From an uncultured Trueperaceae bacterium (GTDB lineage: Bacteria > Deinococcota > Deinococci > Deinococcales > Trueperaceae), in contig CALCHY010000311.1 of NCBI GenBank assembly GCA_937907415.1, forward strand, positions 5,677-69,676: a stretch of 64,000 bases of DNA, written 5' to 3'. Each line of letters begins with the position of its first letter. The stretch's first letter is position 1. The notes beneath the pieces are model-generated. The model was not told the DNA's origin. It ran no database searches and worked only from the letters and a program-made list of their open reading frames with translations. This document shows, piece after piece, positions 44,797 through 52,322 of the stretch. Position numbers and translations under genes: made by a program.

Positions 44797-46645
44797 TGCC
44801 CGACCTCCTGGTGTACATGCTGTAATCCCTGGGCGGTTCGCGGCCCGGCCCACGACCGCCGACGGCGGCGTAGAACGCCCCGCCTTCGACTTGCTCCATA
44901 TCATCCCACTGCGCCATGACCCACGCATCAGCCTTGTCGGGTGAGCGGCCGATCGCCTCGCGGATGCGCTTCTTGGGGCTGATCAGGATGGCGCCGTTGC
45001 GGTTCTCGTAAGAGTGAGCGCGCAACTCCTCCTTCAGCTCCGTGTCCGGCGGCATGACGATATCGCCACGCTTCAGCGCCTCGGCGGCGCGCCAATAGGC
45101 GGCGGCGCGCTTGTTGTAGAACGCCGGTTCGCCATTCTCCTCGTCGTTCCACGCCTTCTCGGACGCCTTGAAGCGCTCCACGCGGCAGCCGAAGTCGGTG
45201 TCGAGGCGCGTAGCCACACCAGAGCCGACGCCGATGGCGTCAACGATGTACAGCGGCTCCTTGCGGCCGTACATGTACACCCGACCGGCGATCTCGTAAT
45301 CGAGGCCGCGCCGCAAGTCGCGGATGCGGTCGTAGACCTTCAGATCGTTGTGCAGCCACATGGGAGCCACCATCGGGCTGTCGCCGCCCTCCTCGGCTGG
45401 GTCGACGCCGACCGTGTGATACGACTTGCCCTCCAAGAACTTGATGACGCCGGTGCGCGACAACTCAAGCCAGCGCCCGAACGCTCGGTCGATGTAGGCC
45501 GTGGGGAACAGGCCGCCTGACTTCTCAAGAGGGAAGTGCCCCATAACGGTCGGCAGGAAGCGGCCGTCGGGGCGGAACACGTGGATAGGCGCGTCGGCGT
45601 GGCCGAGCACGCGGTACTCCTGGCCGTCGACGACGATCCTCTGGTCGGCCGGCATCGGGTCAGGGATGCTATCGCGCCGCTGGTCGTCACCAAGCCAGGG
45701 GTGCAGGCGGTACAGGAAGTCGAAGAAGCGCGGGTCCGGCACGTTCGTGTCGGGATCGAACTCCCCCCTGTCGAAGCACCAGTCCTTCACGCGTTCATCG
45801 ACGCGCTTATGCGACACCGCGCCGCCAGGGATGACTTCGCGGCGCTGGATGACGTTCGGGTGCGTGAACGCCCCTATGCGGATGGTCGTGTACGTCGCGC
45901 CCTCGGCCATCTCCACGAACGGGCCGGAGAACTCTGTGGGGTTGCCGGCCACCACGATCTTATTGTGGTCGCCTGACGCCATGCCCTCGGCGGCGCGGTA
46001 ACGCGCCTCGTCGACGCCAGGCCCCTCGTCGATAGTTATCAGGAGGTTCTTGTGGTGGCGACCGGCCGCGCCGTGTTGCTGGCCTTCCCCGACGCGCCTG
46101 GGGGGTGACAGCTTCTCGACGAACCAGTCCTCAGACCTGACGCGCCACAGCACGCTCTTGTCCGAGTACCAGCCGGGCATGGGGTAACCGTTGCGCTTGG
46201 CGCGTTCCATGTGTTCGAGGGCGCGCGCCCAGATGGTGCTGTCGACGGTGCTGGCGTCGGGGGCGGTCATGATCCAGATAGCGCCCTCCTCGCGGCCCTC
46301 GGTATCGAGTTGCGCCGCAACAGCGTCCATGAACCACACGCCAACGGCGGCAAGCAAATGGGTTTTCCCGAGGGAGTTACCCGCTTTCGCTAATACACGG
46401 TTACCTTGCACTATCTTATCTAAGAAGGTGCTCTGGTCTTCAGTAAGAGTAGCAATACCAAGAATATCAGCCATGTACCCCCAGGGGTCGTTGGCGTAGA
46501 CGCGGCGTCGAGCGCCATCACGACCCGAGGTATTCGTCTTGCTGCTGTCGTTCCGCAACAAGCCTTGGGATGCTAGTTTCGAGAGCTGGTGTGGACTCCC
46601 AACCCCGAGCGATATCTCTAAGGATCGCGTCGACTTCTTCGCCAT
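44789..46645 (-). CDS. terL: Terminase large subunit
   Basis: 618 residues. ATPase motifs: Walker A-like VLAKAGNSLGKTHLLA around 84-100 and Walker B LLITIDEGPG at 201-210 with Asp206/Glu207. The RNase H-like nuclease half has VGVDPAEEGGD at 412-422 (Asp415), YIVDAIGVGSG at 466-476 (Asp469) and PDKADAWVMA near 570-580, the three acidic positions needed for metal-dependent cutting. The overall pattern matches TerL of tailed phages. It packages DNA through the portal encoded next to it. Confidence 0.93.
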   Translation of the reverse strand: MAKKSTRSLEISLGVGSPHQLSKLASQGLLRNDSSKTNTSGRDGARRRVYANDPWGYMADILGIATLTEDQSTFLDKIVQGNRVLAKAGNSLGKTHLLAAVGVWFMDAVAAQLDTEGREEGAIWIMTAPDASTVDSTIWARALEHMERAKRNGYPMPGWYSDKSVLWRVRSEDWFVEKLSPPRRVGEGQQHGAAGRHHKNLLITIDEGPGVDEARYRAAEGMASGDHNKIVVAGNPTEFSGPFVEMAEGATYTTIRIGAFTHPNVIQRREVIPGGAVSHKRVDERVKDWCFDRGEFDPDTNVPDPRFFDFLYRLHPWLGDDQRRDSIPDPMPADQRIVVDGQEYRVLGHADAPIHVFRPDGRFLPTVMGHFPLEKSGGLFPTAYIDRAFGRWLELSRTGVIKFLEGKSYHTVGVDPAEEGGDSPMVAPMWLHNDLKVYDRIRDLRRGLDYEIAGRVYMYGRKEPLYIVDAIGVGSGVATRLDTDFGCRVERFKASEKAWNDEENGEPAFYNKRAAAYWRAAEALKRGDIVMPPDTELKEELRAHSYENRNGAILISPKKRIREAIGRSPDKADAWVMAQWDDMEQVEGGAFYAAVGGRGPGREPPRDYSMYTRRSGNA

Positions 46646-47492
46646 CGTTCACCCCCAACCTACGAAGGTGCTTGGCTAGCGTCTTGCGCGTCTGTTCGCC
46701 ATACGCCTCGATCAACATGCGCACGGCGAACACCGACAAGAACGCCTCCTGTTCGTGCTTGATGATGGTCGTCGCCAGCGAGCTGATGGTCTTCAGCACC
46801 GTCACGGCGTTCGTGATGTCCGTTATCTTGACGGGCTTCTCGACCACCAAGTTATCCACGCGGCCGTTGCCGCCCTCAAGGAAGTCGCGGCGCGCCAACT
46901 CGACGCCAGCCTCAAGCGCAGCCTGAAGCTCGCTGGCGCTAGGAGAAGTGATGCCCTGCTGCACCAACCCCTCGAAGGCGTAACGGATCGCCTCGAAGTG
47001 GTACAGCGGCGCGTCATGCAGCCCGCGACGGCGCGGATCGAAGCTGGCGTGCCACGCCAGCAGCGCCGCCGTCACCGACTCGTGACGCTCCACGAAGTCC
47101 TCGAACAACGCCCTAGCCGCCGCCAGCTCCGCACGCAAGTCCAGGGGGTTCGGATCCATCAGGAACTTAGCCAGCTTCTCGCCGATGGAATCGTTCAGGA
47201 GCTCAGAGTAGCGGTTCTCCACGTTCGGGTTGCTACCGCCGTGATGTCTGCAACGGCCATGGCCCACGTGATTGGTGCCAGCCCCAGCCCGTGCGTAGCA
47301 ATACTTCCACTTACCGGCCAGGTCGGGGCCTTGCATGTCGCCCCAGCGCCCGATGGCGCGGCAGTAGTAGTCGGATTCGAGTTTCGGAGGGCGCTGCTCG
47401 TAGCAGTTATCCACCGGACTGGGCGCGTCGTAACGTTCATGCGTGTCGTAGACGCGGGTGTCCAGAAGCTCTGGGATGGTTCGCCTCATGGC
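46518..47492 (-). CDS. Terminase small subunit-like protein with zinc-finger-like N-terminus
   Basis: 324 residues if started at the ATG at 47492 (MRRTIPELLDTR); the frame remains open to 47717 with no clear start there, because that stretch would overlap the divergent methyltransferase promoter. Residues of about 40-90 hold a metal-binding motif (YYCRAIGRWGDMQGPDL, KYCYARAG, HGRCRHHGG), common before small terminases or DNA-packaging accessory proteins. The remainder is helical. It lies upstream of TerL in the usual position and overlaps it by 128 bases, which is long; the overlap is not explained. Confidence 0.6.
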   Translation of the reverse strand, partial: AMRRTIPELLDTRVYDTHERYDAPSPVDNCYEQRPPKLESDYYCRAIGRWGDMQGPDLAGKWKYCYARAGAGTNHVGHGRCRHHGGSNPNVENRYSELLNDSIGEKLAKFLMDPNPLDLRAELAAARALFEDFVERHESVTAALLAWHASFDPRRRGLHDAPLYHFEAIRYAFEGLVQQGITSPSASELQAALEAGVELARRDFLEGGNGRVDNLVVEKPVKITDITNAVTVLKTISSLATTIIKHEQEAFLSVFAVRMLIEAYGEQTRKTLAKHLRRLGVNDGEEVDAILRDIARGWESTPALETSIPRLVAERQQQDEYLGS

Positions 47493-47553
47493 CGCATGAA
47501 AGCGCACTTGGCGATAGGCGGGGCGGAAAGTCTCATGCCCCACAATAGCGCGG

Positions 47554-47567
47554 CGCAAGCGCTTGCG
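47554..47567. promoter_or_regulatory. 14-bp perfect palindrome
   Basis: CGCAAGCGCTTGCG, between the terminase small-like gene and the divergent methyltransferase gene. A candidate operator controlling the divergent late and right-arm transcription. A chance palindrome in GC-rich DNA cannot be excluded. Confidence 0.4.
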
Positions 47568-47627
47568 TGCCTCGCGCCCCTCTGCTAGACTTCTCTCGTC
47601 GCCCCTCGCCCGCGACGATCCCCAATC

Positions 47628-47665
47628 TAAGACCGCGCCTTTACCCCCCTTTCGGCGCGGTCTTA
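47628..47665. terminator. 12-bp stem hairpin in the divergent region
   Basis: TAAGACCGCGCC (47628-47639) pairs perfectly with GGCGCGGTCTTA (47654-47665), loop of 14 bases. It lies between the divergent operons and just before the -10 box at 47676. A short T-rich run follows on the plus strand. It may insulate the operons in both directions or act as an operator; there is no gene whose end it obviously terminates. Confidence 0.5.
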
Positions 47666-47675
47666 CTATTGTTGA

Positions 47676-47681
47676 TATACT
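47676..47681 (+). promoter_or_regulatory. -10 promoter box, possible leaderless mRNA
   Basis: GATATACT contains TATACT seven bases before the ATG at 47688, so a transcript starting at the normal distance would begin at or very near the ATG. No strong -35 box is seen; the region at -35 is occupied by the hairpin. Confidence 0.5.
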
Positions 47682-47687
47682 AGGCGC

Positions 47688-48638
47688 ATGATCCTGATCG
47701 GGGAAGCGCAGCAACACCTACCAGACCTACCGACCGGCAGCGTACAGACCATAATCACCAGCCCCCCGTACTTCGGGCTGCGCGATTACGGCGTCGAAGG
47801 GCAGATCGGCTTGGGGCAAACACCTGCCGAGTACATCGCCGAGCTCACCGCCGTGTTCCGCGAAGCCCGGCGCGTGCTGGCAGACGACGGCACCCTGTGG
47901 CTGAACATGGGCGACAGCTACGGCGCACCAGGCGGCGACATCTACACCGGCTTCAACGAGCGCTACCACGGCACGCACTACCAGGGCCAGAAGCAAGCCG
48001 CCGTGGTGCCCCACACCCCCAGGAAAGCGGCGTTCAAGAACCCCAGCCCCAAGAGCCTCATGGGGATGCCGTGGCGGGTCGCCTTCGCGCTGCAAGACGA
48101 CGGCTGGATACTCAGGCAAGACATCATCTGGCACAAGCCCAACCCCATGCCAGAGAGCGTCAGGGATCGCTGCACCAAGGCGCACGAGTACATCTTCCTG
48201 TTCGCCAAGCAGCCGCGCTACTACTACGACCATGAAGCGGTGAAAGAGCCGGCCGTCAGCTCACCAACGGGGCGGGCGGCGTCGTTCAAGCGCGAGAACA
48301 GCAAGCGAGCGCAGGCGATACCCGGCCAGAGCGCCGGCACGCACCGGCCCGACCGTGAAGACGTGGCCTATAACGGCGCACTACGCAACCGGCGCAGCGT
48401 CTGGGCGGTCGGAACTAGGGGTTACCCAGGGGCGCACTTCGCGGTGTTCCCAGAAGCCCTGATCGAGCCGTGCGTGCTAGCCGGCAGCCGCGTCGGCGAC
48501 ACCGTGCTCGACCCCTTCATGGGCAGCGGAACCACTGGCATCGTCGCCCAGAGGCACGACAGGCGCTTCATCGGCATCGAGCTGAACGCGGAGTACGCAG
48601 AACTCGCCAAGCGAAGGATGAACGCGCCATCCAACTGA
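47688..48638 (+). CDS. DNA methyltransferase (beta-class N4-cytosine/N6-adenine type)
   Basis: 316 residues. TSPPY at 24-28 is the catalytic motif of beta-class amino methyltransferases, and the cofactor-binding [10 protein letters not shown] lies near residues 270-280, which gives the order catalytic motif first. TSPPY rather than DPPY is more frequent in N4-cytosine enzymes, but specificity is not readable. No restriction partner is visible, so it probably protects phage DNA from host restriction or marks it for packaging. Expression would start from a leaderless-type promoter. Confidence 0.88.
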   Translation: MILIGEAQQHLPDLPTGSVQTIITSPPYFGLRDYGVEGQIGLGQTPAEYIAELTAVFREARRVLADDGTLWLNMGDSYGAPGGDIYTGFNERYHGTHYQGQKQAAVVPHTPRKAAFKNPSPKSLMGMPWRVAFALQDDGWILRQDIIWHKPNPMPESVRDRCTKAHEYIFLFAKQPRYYYDHEAVKEPAVSSPTGRAASFKRENSKRAQAIPGQSAGTHRPDREDVAYNGALRNRRSVWAVGTRGYPGAHFAVFPEALIEPCVLAGSRVGDTVLDPFMGSGTTGIVAQRHDRRFIGIELNAEYAELAKRRMNAPSN

Positions 48639-49069
48639 CCCCCATCACCCTCAAGGCCGCCAAGGCGTTCGTCGACGAGCACCACCGCCACCACATCGCG
48701 CCGGTGGGCTGGAAGTTCGGGGTCGCGTTAGAGGCCGACGGGCGCATTGTGGGCGTCGCTATGGCCGGCAGGCCAGTCGCCAGGGGCTTGGACGATGGCC
48801 GAACCCTCGAAGTCACGCGCCTCTGCCTCGACCAGGCCCCCAAGAACGCGGCTTCGACGCTGTACGGGGCCATCAGGCGGGCAGGGAAGGCCCTCGGCTA
48901 CACCAAGCTGGTCACTTACACGCTAGCAGAGGAGTCGGGGCACAGCGTGATGGCGTCCGGGTTCGTGCGGCAGTACGTCGTGCGGGGGCGCAGCTGGACG
49001 ACGCCGACTAGGCCGCGAGAAGACAAGCACCCGACCGTAGATAAGGTCATGTGGGCCACGGATCTGTAG
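48470..49069 (+). CDS. GNAT-like (XF1762/Mom-like) protein without a standard start
   Basis: The convincing part begins near 48629: [20 protein letters not shown] then [58 protein letters not shown] and [19 protein letters not shown]. This is the set of features I associate with XF1762-type GNAT-fold proteins, often encoded beside phage methyltransferases and possibly related to the DNA-modifying Mom family. The frame is open from a GTG at 48470, but the part before 48629 is an Arg-rich shadow of the methyltransferase gene; the plausible start codons in between are only ATC (48629) or CTG (48635), after AAGGA. A -1 relation to the methyltransferase frame is noted. Confidence 0.7.
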   Translation: MRASRQPRRRHRARPLHGQRNHWHRRPEARQALHRHRAERGVRRTRQAKDERAIQLTPITLKAAKAFVDEHHRHHIAPVGWKFGVALEADGRIVGVAMAGRPVARGLDDGRTLEVTRLCLDQAPKNAASTLYGAIRRAGKALGYTKLVTYTLAEESGHSVMASGFVRQYVVRGRSWTTPTRPREDKHPTVDKVMWATDL

Positions 49070-49140
49070 CGTCCAGGGCGTTCTCGTCGCGATGGTACAG
49101 CCACGAAAGTTGACCGCGGGCCGAAGACAGTCCGATCGAA

Positions 49141-49230
49141 TAACAGGATCTAGCGTAAGGATACGTAAGGTAGCGAAAGGATACGTGATCTAACGCAAGG
49201 TAGCGAAAGGCAGCTCAATCCAGCGTGATG
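49141..49230. repeat. Iteron-like array of 10-bp units
   Basis: About nine successive decamers such as TAGCGTAAGG, ATACGTAAGG, TAGCGAAAGG and TAACGCAAGG follow each other without gaps. The consensus is close to TARCGNAAGG. The ten-base period places the units on one face of the helix, as in iterons, phased operators or curved DNA. Confidence 0.7.
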
Positions 49231-49520
49231 CCTGTGGGGGTCACCTTCCTGAGCCTGACTTGAAGTTTACGCACCCCCCTCTATCCCCCCAAGCAGTTTT
49301 TCAGCATGAGGGTGCGTTGGCGTTGGCATCCACCGTCTTCACCTGACGTACCAACAACCAACGACTGTGGGGGGTGCGTGGTTCCTTCCCTCGCGAGACC
49401 GTCGTCCACGCGCCTTAGGCTTCAAACCCCGCCGCAGCGAAGTCCTCCCGATTGGTCCCCAAGGCTTACACCCTCGACCCGGCCACCTATCGGGATGGAA
49501 CTGGTGGCCCTCGAAGCTAC

Positions 49521-49549
49521 TTGCTTATCGTTGGAAGGTGTGCTATATT
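49521..49549 (+). promoter_or_regulatory. Sigma70-type promoter of the structured RNA
   Basis: TTGCTT (49521-49526), 17-base spacer, TATATT (49544-49549). Start expected near 49556, immediately before a 15-bp hairpin. Confidence 0.65.
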
Positions 49550-49555
49550 CCTCGC

Positions 49556-49760
49556 AGCCCACCAACGGCTTGTGAGCGGCCCCTTCTAACGGAGGGGCTG
49601 TTCGCTTCTGTGGACAAGGTACACCCTGACAGCCAAGAAAGCAACTGGGAAACCTGCGGTACTTCGCGTGAGGGAAGTGGGGAATCGACTGCTGGCGTTC
49701 CCCACTACGGTGGGGGGATCCGGCGAAGGGAGAAGAAAGGTACGACCACCCTTTGAAAGG
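49556..49760 (+). ncRNA. Structured RNA candidate with alternative hairpins
   Basis: After the promoter, a hairpin of about 15 bp with several G-U pairs spans 49572-49605 and is capped by a TAAC tetraloop (GCCCCTTC/GGAGGGGC core). Further on, GTGGGGAA (49677-49684) can pair with TTCCCCAC (49698-49705), while the same CCCCAC can instead pair with GTGGGG (49710-49715) around a TACG tetraloop. Such mutually exclusive stems are typical of attenuators and riboswitches. No start codon context or coding signal is seen. The 3' end is not defined; 49760 is a guess. Whether it is a free small RNA or a leader of the gene at 50143 is open. Confidence 0.45.
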
Positions 49761-49886
49761 TGAAGAGGGGGGAGGGGGTTTGGCGAAGGGGGGGGTTGTC
49801 TGGTACGAGCATGGCGCGGCTGGGATTCGGATGGCCTCGTCGCCCGAAGCTAGGGCCGGGGTCATTCTGGGCCGCGTCGCGCTGTG

Positions 49887-49934
49887 GGCCGCTGACTCAC
49901 GGCTCGGGCTAGCAGGCCGCTGACTCACGGCTCG
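49887..49934. repeat. 20-bp direct repeat with 28-base period
   Basis: GGCCGCTGACTCACGGCTCG occurs at 49887-49906 and again at 49915-49934. The second half of each unit includes a GCTAGCAG motif nearby. Could be regulator binding sites or part of an origin. Confidence 0.7.
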
Positions 49935-49989
49935 TCGGTAGGCCGCGCTCGCGCTAGCAGGTGGCGGATCGATACTTGCGCCAGAATGT

Positions 49990-50020
49990 CTGATAATACC
50001 ACTTATCAGGCATTAGTGGT
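49990..50020. promoter_or_regulatory. Nested inverted repeats in an AT-rich patch
   Basis: CTGATAA (49990-49996) pairs with TTATCAG (50003-50009), and ACCACT (49998-50003) pairs with AGTGGT (50015-50020); the two repeats overlap. AT-rich against the surroundings. An operator or recombination/attachment core are possibilities. Confidence 0.45.
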
Positions 50021-50071
50021 CTAGCGTCGATCAGGGCTGACGAGCGTGCGTTGCCGTGTGTGTGCGGCATC

Positions 50072-50102
50072 TTGCATCTTGTCGCTGGGATTCTGCTATA
50101 CT
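50072..50102 (+). promoter_or_regulatory. Promoter of the small-gene operon
   Basis: TTGCAT (50072-50077), 19-base spacer, TATACT (50097-50102), followed by a CTAGCGCTAG palindrome and a small CCTCCA/TGGGGG hairpin before the ATG at 50143. The spacer is slightly long. Confidence 0.55.
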
Positions 50103-50142
50103 AGCGCTAGCCTCCAGACTGGGGGCGGTTGGGAGTGGTGTC

Positions 50143-50367
50143 ATGGATAGCAGGCAAGAGGCTAGGGAGTTGCACCTGACTGTCGCCGTCGAGTGTGGCG
50201 ACGGCTGGCGCAATCTAGGCCCTATCAGTTGGTCGGAGTTCGCGGCCGACAACGCCGTTGGATACGACGCGGCGGACTTAGCGGCGATATTCGCTGACCT
50301 GGCTGCGTACGGCATCGTTTACTTAGGTGGCGGCGCTGGCGTCGCTTACCGGCTGGTGGCGCTGTGA
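50143..50367 (+). CDS. Hypothetical protein
   Basis: 74 residues from the ATG at 50143 with GGGAG upstream; an upstream ATG at 50056 lies before the promoter and is rejected. It begins with helices and strands (ELHLTVAVECGDGWRNLGPI), then SEFAADNAVGYDAADLAAIF and a Gly-rich end. No family was recognised. First gene of an early-type operon of unknown genes. Confidence 0.6.
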   Translation: MDSRQEARELHLTVAVECGDGWRNLGPISWSEFAADNAVGYDAADLAAIFADLAAYGIVYLGGGAGVAYRLVAL

Positions 50368-50492
50368 ATACCGCGCTGGTCGGAGTTCTCGTGCTGTTCG
50401 GCGTGCTGTGTCTGATTGGTACGGCGCTGGCCGTGATAGCAGAAGTAGGCGATGCGCTGATCGCGCGTCGAGAAGGGGCAGACCATGAGTGA
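50364..50492 (+). CDS. Small membrane protein (42 aa)
   Basis: GTG start in a GTGA overlap with the upstream gene. MNTALVGVLVLFGVLCLIGT then ALAVIAEVGDALIARREGAD forms one hydrophobic span followed by a short amphipathic end. Overlaps the following gene by 8 bases, so all three are coupled. Possible inhibitor or membrane anchor of a host complex; unknown. Confidence 0.55.
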   Translation: MNTALVGVLVLFGVLCLIGTALAVIAEVGDALIARREGADHE

Positions 50493-51000
50493 ATACAAGG
50501 CTTGGACCTATAGGCGCGTGGCTGTTGATCGGATCGAGCATAGCGGCATGTATTCGGCCTACGTGTTCGGGCGCGGGCAGCTGCTAGCTGATTCGGCTGC
50601 CGGCATGCGCGAGCTGATACGCGGGGCAACTTATGCACCTGGCACGATTGCTGAAGCGTTCGCTGACGGCCGCATTATGCGACTGGCTGACGCTAAGGCG
50701 CTTGGCCGTGCGCATGGCCGCGCTATTGCTGAGTCGGTGCTGATCGAGCTTGGTATCACGTGTGAGGCTGACGTGCTGGCATTAGAGGATGGCGTCTATA
50801 CCGTTTACGACGCGATTAATGAGTCTGAGGATGGATTCCGTAGCTACTCGCCGTTTGAGTTCTATGCGGCGGCGCTGAATCGCCGCGATGATTACCTAGG
50901 CGATGGTGAGTCTGAGCGCGGCTGGGCCGTGTACGACGAGGCGTTCTTGCGCGGTTGTCAGGCGGCTTACCGCGCTGCTGGTTTGGGTGGTGTGTTGTGA
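50485..51000 (+). CDS. Hypothetical protein
   Basis: 171 residues, no motif recognised. Helix-rich with a Tyr/Arg-rich C-terminal half (AVYDEAFLRGCQAAYRAAG preceded by YSPFEFYAAALNRRDDYLGD). The acidic region near residues 110-125 is notable. Codon choice in this cluster (frequent CTCGCT and GCTCGC) differs from the late operon, as elsewhere in the right arm. Anti-restriction or host-takeover roles are common for such early genes but are not shown here. Confidence 0.55.
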   Translation: MSEYKAWTYRRVAVDRIEHSGMYSAYVFGRGQLLADSAAGMRELIRGATYAPGTIAEAFADGRIMRLADAKALGRAHGRAIAESVLIELGITCEADVLALEDGVYTVYDAINESEDGFRSYSPFEFYAAALNRRDDYLGDGESERGWAVYDEAFLRGCQAAYRAAGLGGVL

Positions 51001-51530
51001 CATCTGACGCGATTATCAGGGACGGCGCGCGCGTGAGGATCACTCCTCACGGTGCGACTGTCAGGGTTAGCGCGCGCGGCACGTCGGACTGGGCGCGTGG
51101 CAACTGGGGCACGGGCCGCTGGCCGGCGTCCACCTTGGCCGGTCGCTCCGTGAAGGTCGAGCTCGACGCGTCCGGTAACCTGATCGATCTGAGCGGTGCA
51201 CCGCTCGATACGTCGGCGGCCGAGTTGGACGCGCTGCTAGCGGCGGTGATTGGCGATCCGCATGCTTCGCCGGCTATAGCGGCGGTGGCAGTAACCGGCA
51301 TGATCACTAATGGCAACATCTGGGGGCATCCACACGAGGCGCGCGCGATCTGTGAGGACGGCTGGGTCCGGACTGTGCGGCTGGGCCTCGACGCGGATAC
51401 GTGGTTCTCTTGGCCGGCGCGCGGTCGCGCTACTGCCGGCGGGGGAGTCGTGCGGGGGTTCGTGGTCGAAGCTGATCAGTTCTATGACGTAGAAGGCGGG
51501 CTCCGATTCGAGCGGTATACGGGCGAGTGA
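50997..51530 (+). CDS. Hypothetical protein
   Basis: 177 residues from the GTG at 50997 (GTGA overlap). Beta-rich N-terminus (RVRITPHGATVRVSARGTSD), a GxGR-rich loop and a C-terminal segment with conserved-looking Trp/Phe (GLDADTWFSWPARGRATAGG). No family recognised. Followed by a strong terminator hairpin at 51537, so it is the last gene of this small operon. Confidence 0.6.
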   Translation: MTSDAIIRDGARVRITPHGATVRVSARGTSDWARGNWGTGRWPASTLAGRSVKVELDASGNLIDLSGAPLDTSAAELDALLAAVIGDPHASPAIAAVAVTGMITNGNIWGHPHEARAICEDGWVRTVRLGLDADTWFSWPARGRATAGGGVVRGFVVEADQFYDVEGGLRFERYTGE

Positions 51531-51536
51531 CCGATA

Positions 51537-51566
51537 GGCGCGGCCGGGGACAACCCTGGCCGCGCC
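51537..51566 (+). terminator. Rho-independent-type terminator
   Basis: GGCGCGGCC at 51537-51545 pairs with GGCCGCGCC at 51558-51566, and the inner GGGG/CCCT extends the stem to 13 bp with an ACAA loop. CGTTTGTG follows. It ends the operon that starts at 50143. Confidence 0.75.
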
Positions 51567-52322
51567 CGTTTGTGCCTGGCCGCTGACTGCTGATCAGGCT
51601 CGCACGCCGGGGGTACGCTCACCGCTCGCTCGATCTGCTCGCACGCCGGGGGTACGCTCACCGCTCGCTCGATCTGCTCACAATCTGCTCGTTCGCTCGA
51701 TCTGCTCCGGGGGTTCGCTCACTCCGGGGCAGGTTCTTTGCTCACTCACGCCAGGGGTACGCTCGCTGCTCGCTCGCACGTGTATATAGGCCGCTCGCTC
51801 GCATATTCGGCGTTTGCTCGCTGGTGACGGCGTTTCTCGCGTTTCGAGGCTAGCTCTATGCAGACCTTTATACATTCTGGGGGTCTAAACGCGGGGTTCT
51901 GGGAGACTCGACTGCATGTTTATGCGTGTATGCAGTCCTTTATGCACCGAGCGGGGGGTGGCGGGTGCCTTGGGATGTGGCGCCGCTCACCGTTCTTTAC
52001 CTTCACCTGCCGTTCGCTAAACTTCACCTGCCGTTCGCTAAACGCTCGTTCCCGTTCGCTAGATCCTGTTCCTCACGCTGAACGCTCGCTCCCACCCGCT
52101 CGATCCCGCCGCCGCTCGCTCAATCTCGCTACCTCACGCTGAACGCTCGCTCAACCCGTGGAGGATAGGCTCACTCATACCTTGCCTGCCATCCCTCTCT
52201 AACTGCCTCTGAGGCGTCGGATCCGGGCACGCCGGGCACCGTCCGAACCTGCCTTGACGCAGTTACCAACAGTTGCTATACTACTGGTAGCTCCGGTGAC
52301 CGGAGCCTGAAAGGGGCATGAC
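51567..52322. repeat. Non-coding region of GCTCGCTC-rich repeats
   Basis: No credible gene; the 94-codon frame at 51858 is low-complexity. Repeats include a 39-bp direct repeat (first copies starting 51598 and 51637) with degenerate further copies, a perfect 21-bp tandem pair (52001-52021, 52022-52042: CTTCACCTGCCGTTCGCTAAA family), and two related AT-richer segments near 51858 and 51930 that share ATGCAG-CCTTTAT. Ends with the promoter at 52254. Could be an origin, a packaging region or a scar of repeat expansion. Confidence 0.65.
52254..52282 (+). promoter_or_regulatory. Strong sigma70 promoter with 5' hairpin
   Basis: TTGACG (52254-52259), 17-base spacer, TATACT (52277-52282). The transcript would open with GCTCCGG-TGA-CCGGAGC (52290-52306), followed by GAAAGGGG and the ATG at 52323. 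Confidence 0.8.

Larger units (their letters stand above)
49070..50142. other. 1.07-kb non-coding regulatory/origin-like region
   Basis: No credible gene. Frames over 60 codons here (for example 49306, 49367 and the minus-strand frame ending 49422) have Pro/Ser/Arg-rich compositions without motifs. The region holds the decamer-phased repeat, a strong promoter, a structured RNA candidate, a 20-bp direct repeat and nested inverted repeats, each listed separately. Confidence 0.7.

Noticed and set aside
43456..44919. A 487-codon plus-strand frame opposite the portal gene
   Set aside because: Antisense to a recognisable portal with good start signals; no motif.
49370..49780. Group I or group II intron
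   Set aside because: Some stems are present but no conserved core or intron-encoded protein was recognised.
49306..49928. Three overlapping frames (49306, 49367 plus; 49422 minus)
   Set aside because: Pro/Ser/Arg-rich, no ribosome-binding site in the right place, and they cover RNA-like stems and a promoter.
51598..51680. CRISPR array
   Set aside because: The 39-bp units are adjacent without regular unique spacers and no cas genes are present.
51858..52142. A 94-codon frame in the repeat region
   Set aside because: Low-complexity translation of the GCTCGCTC repeats; no start signal.
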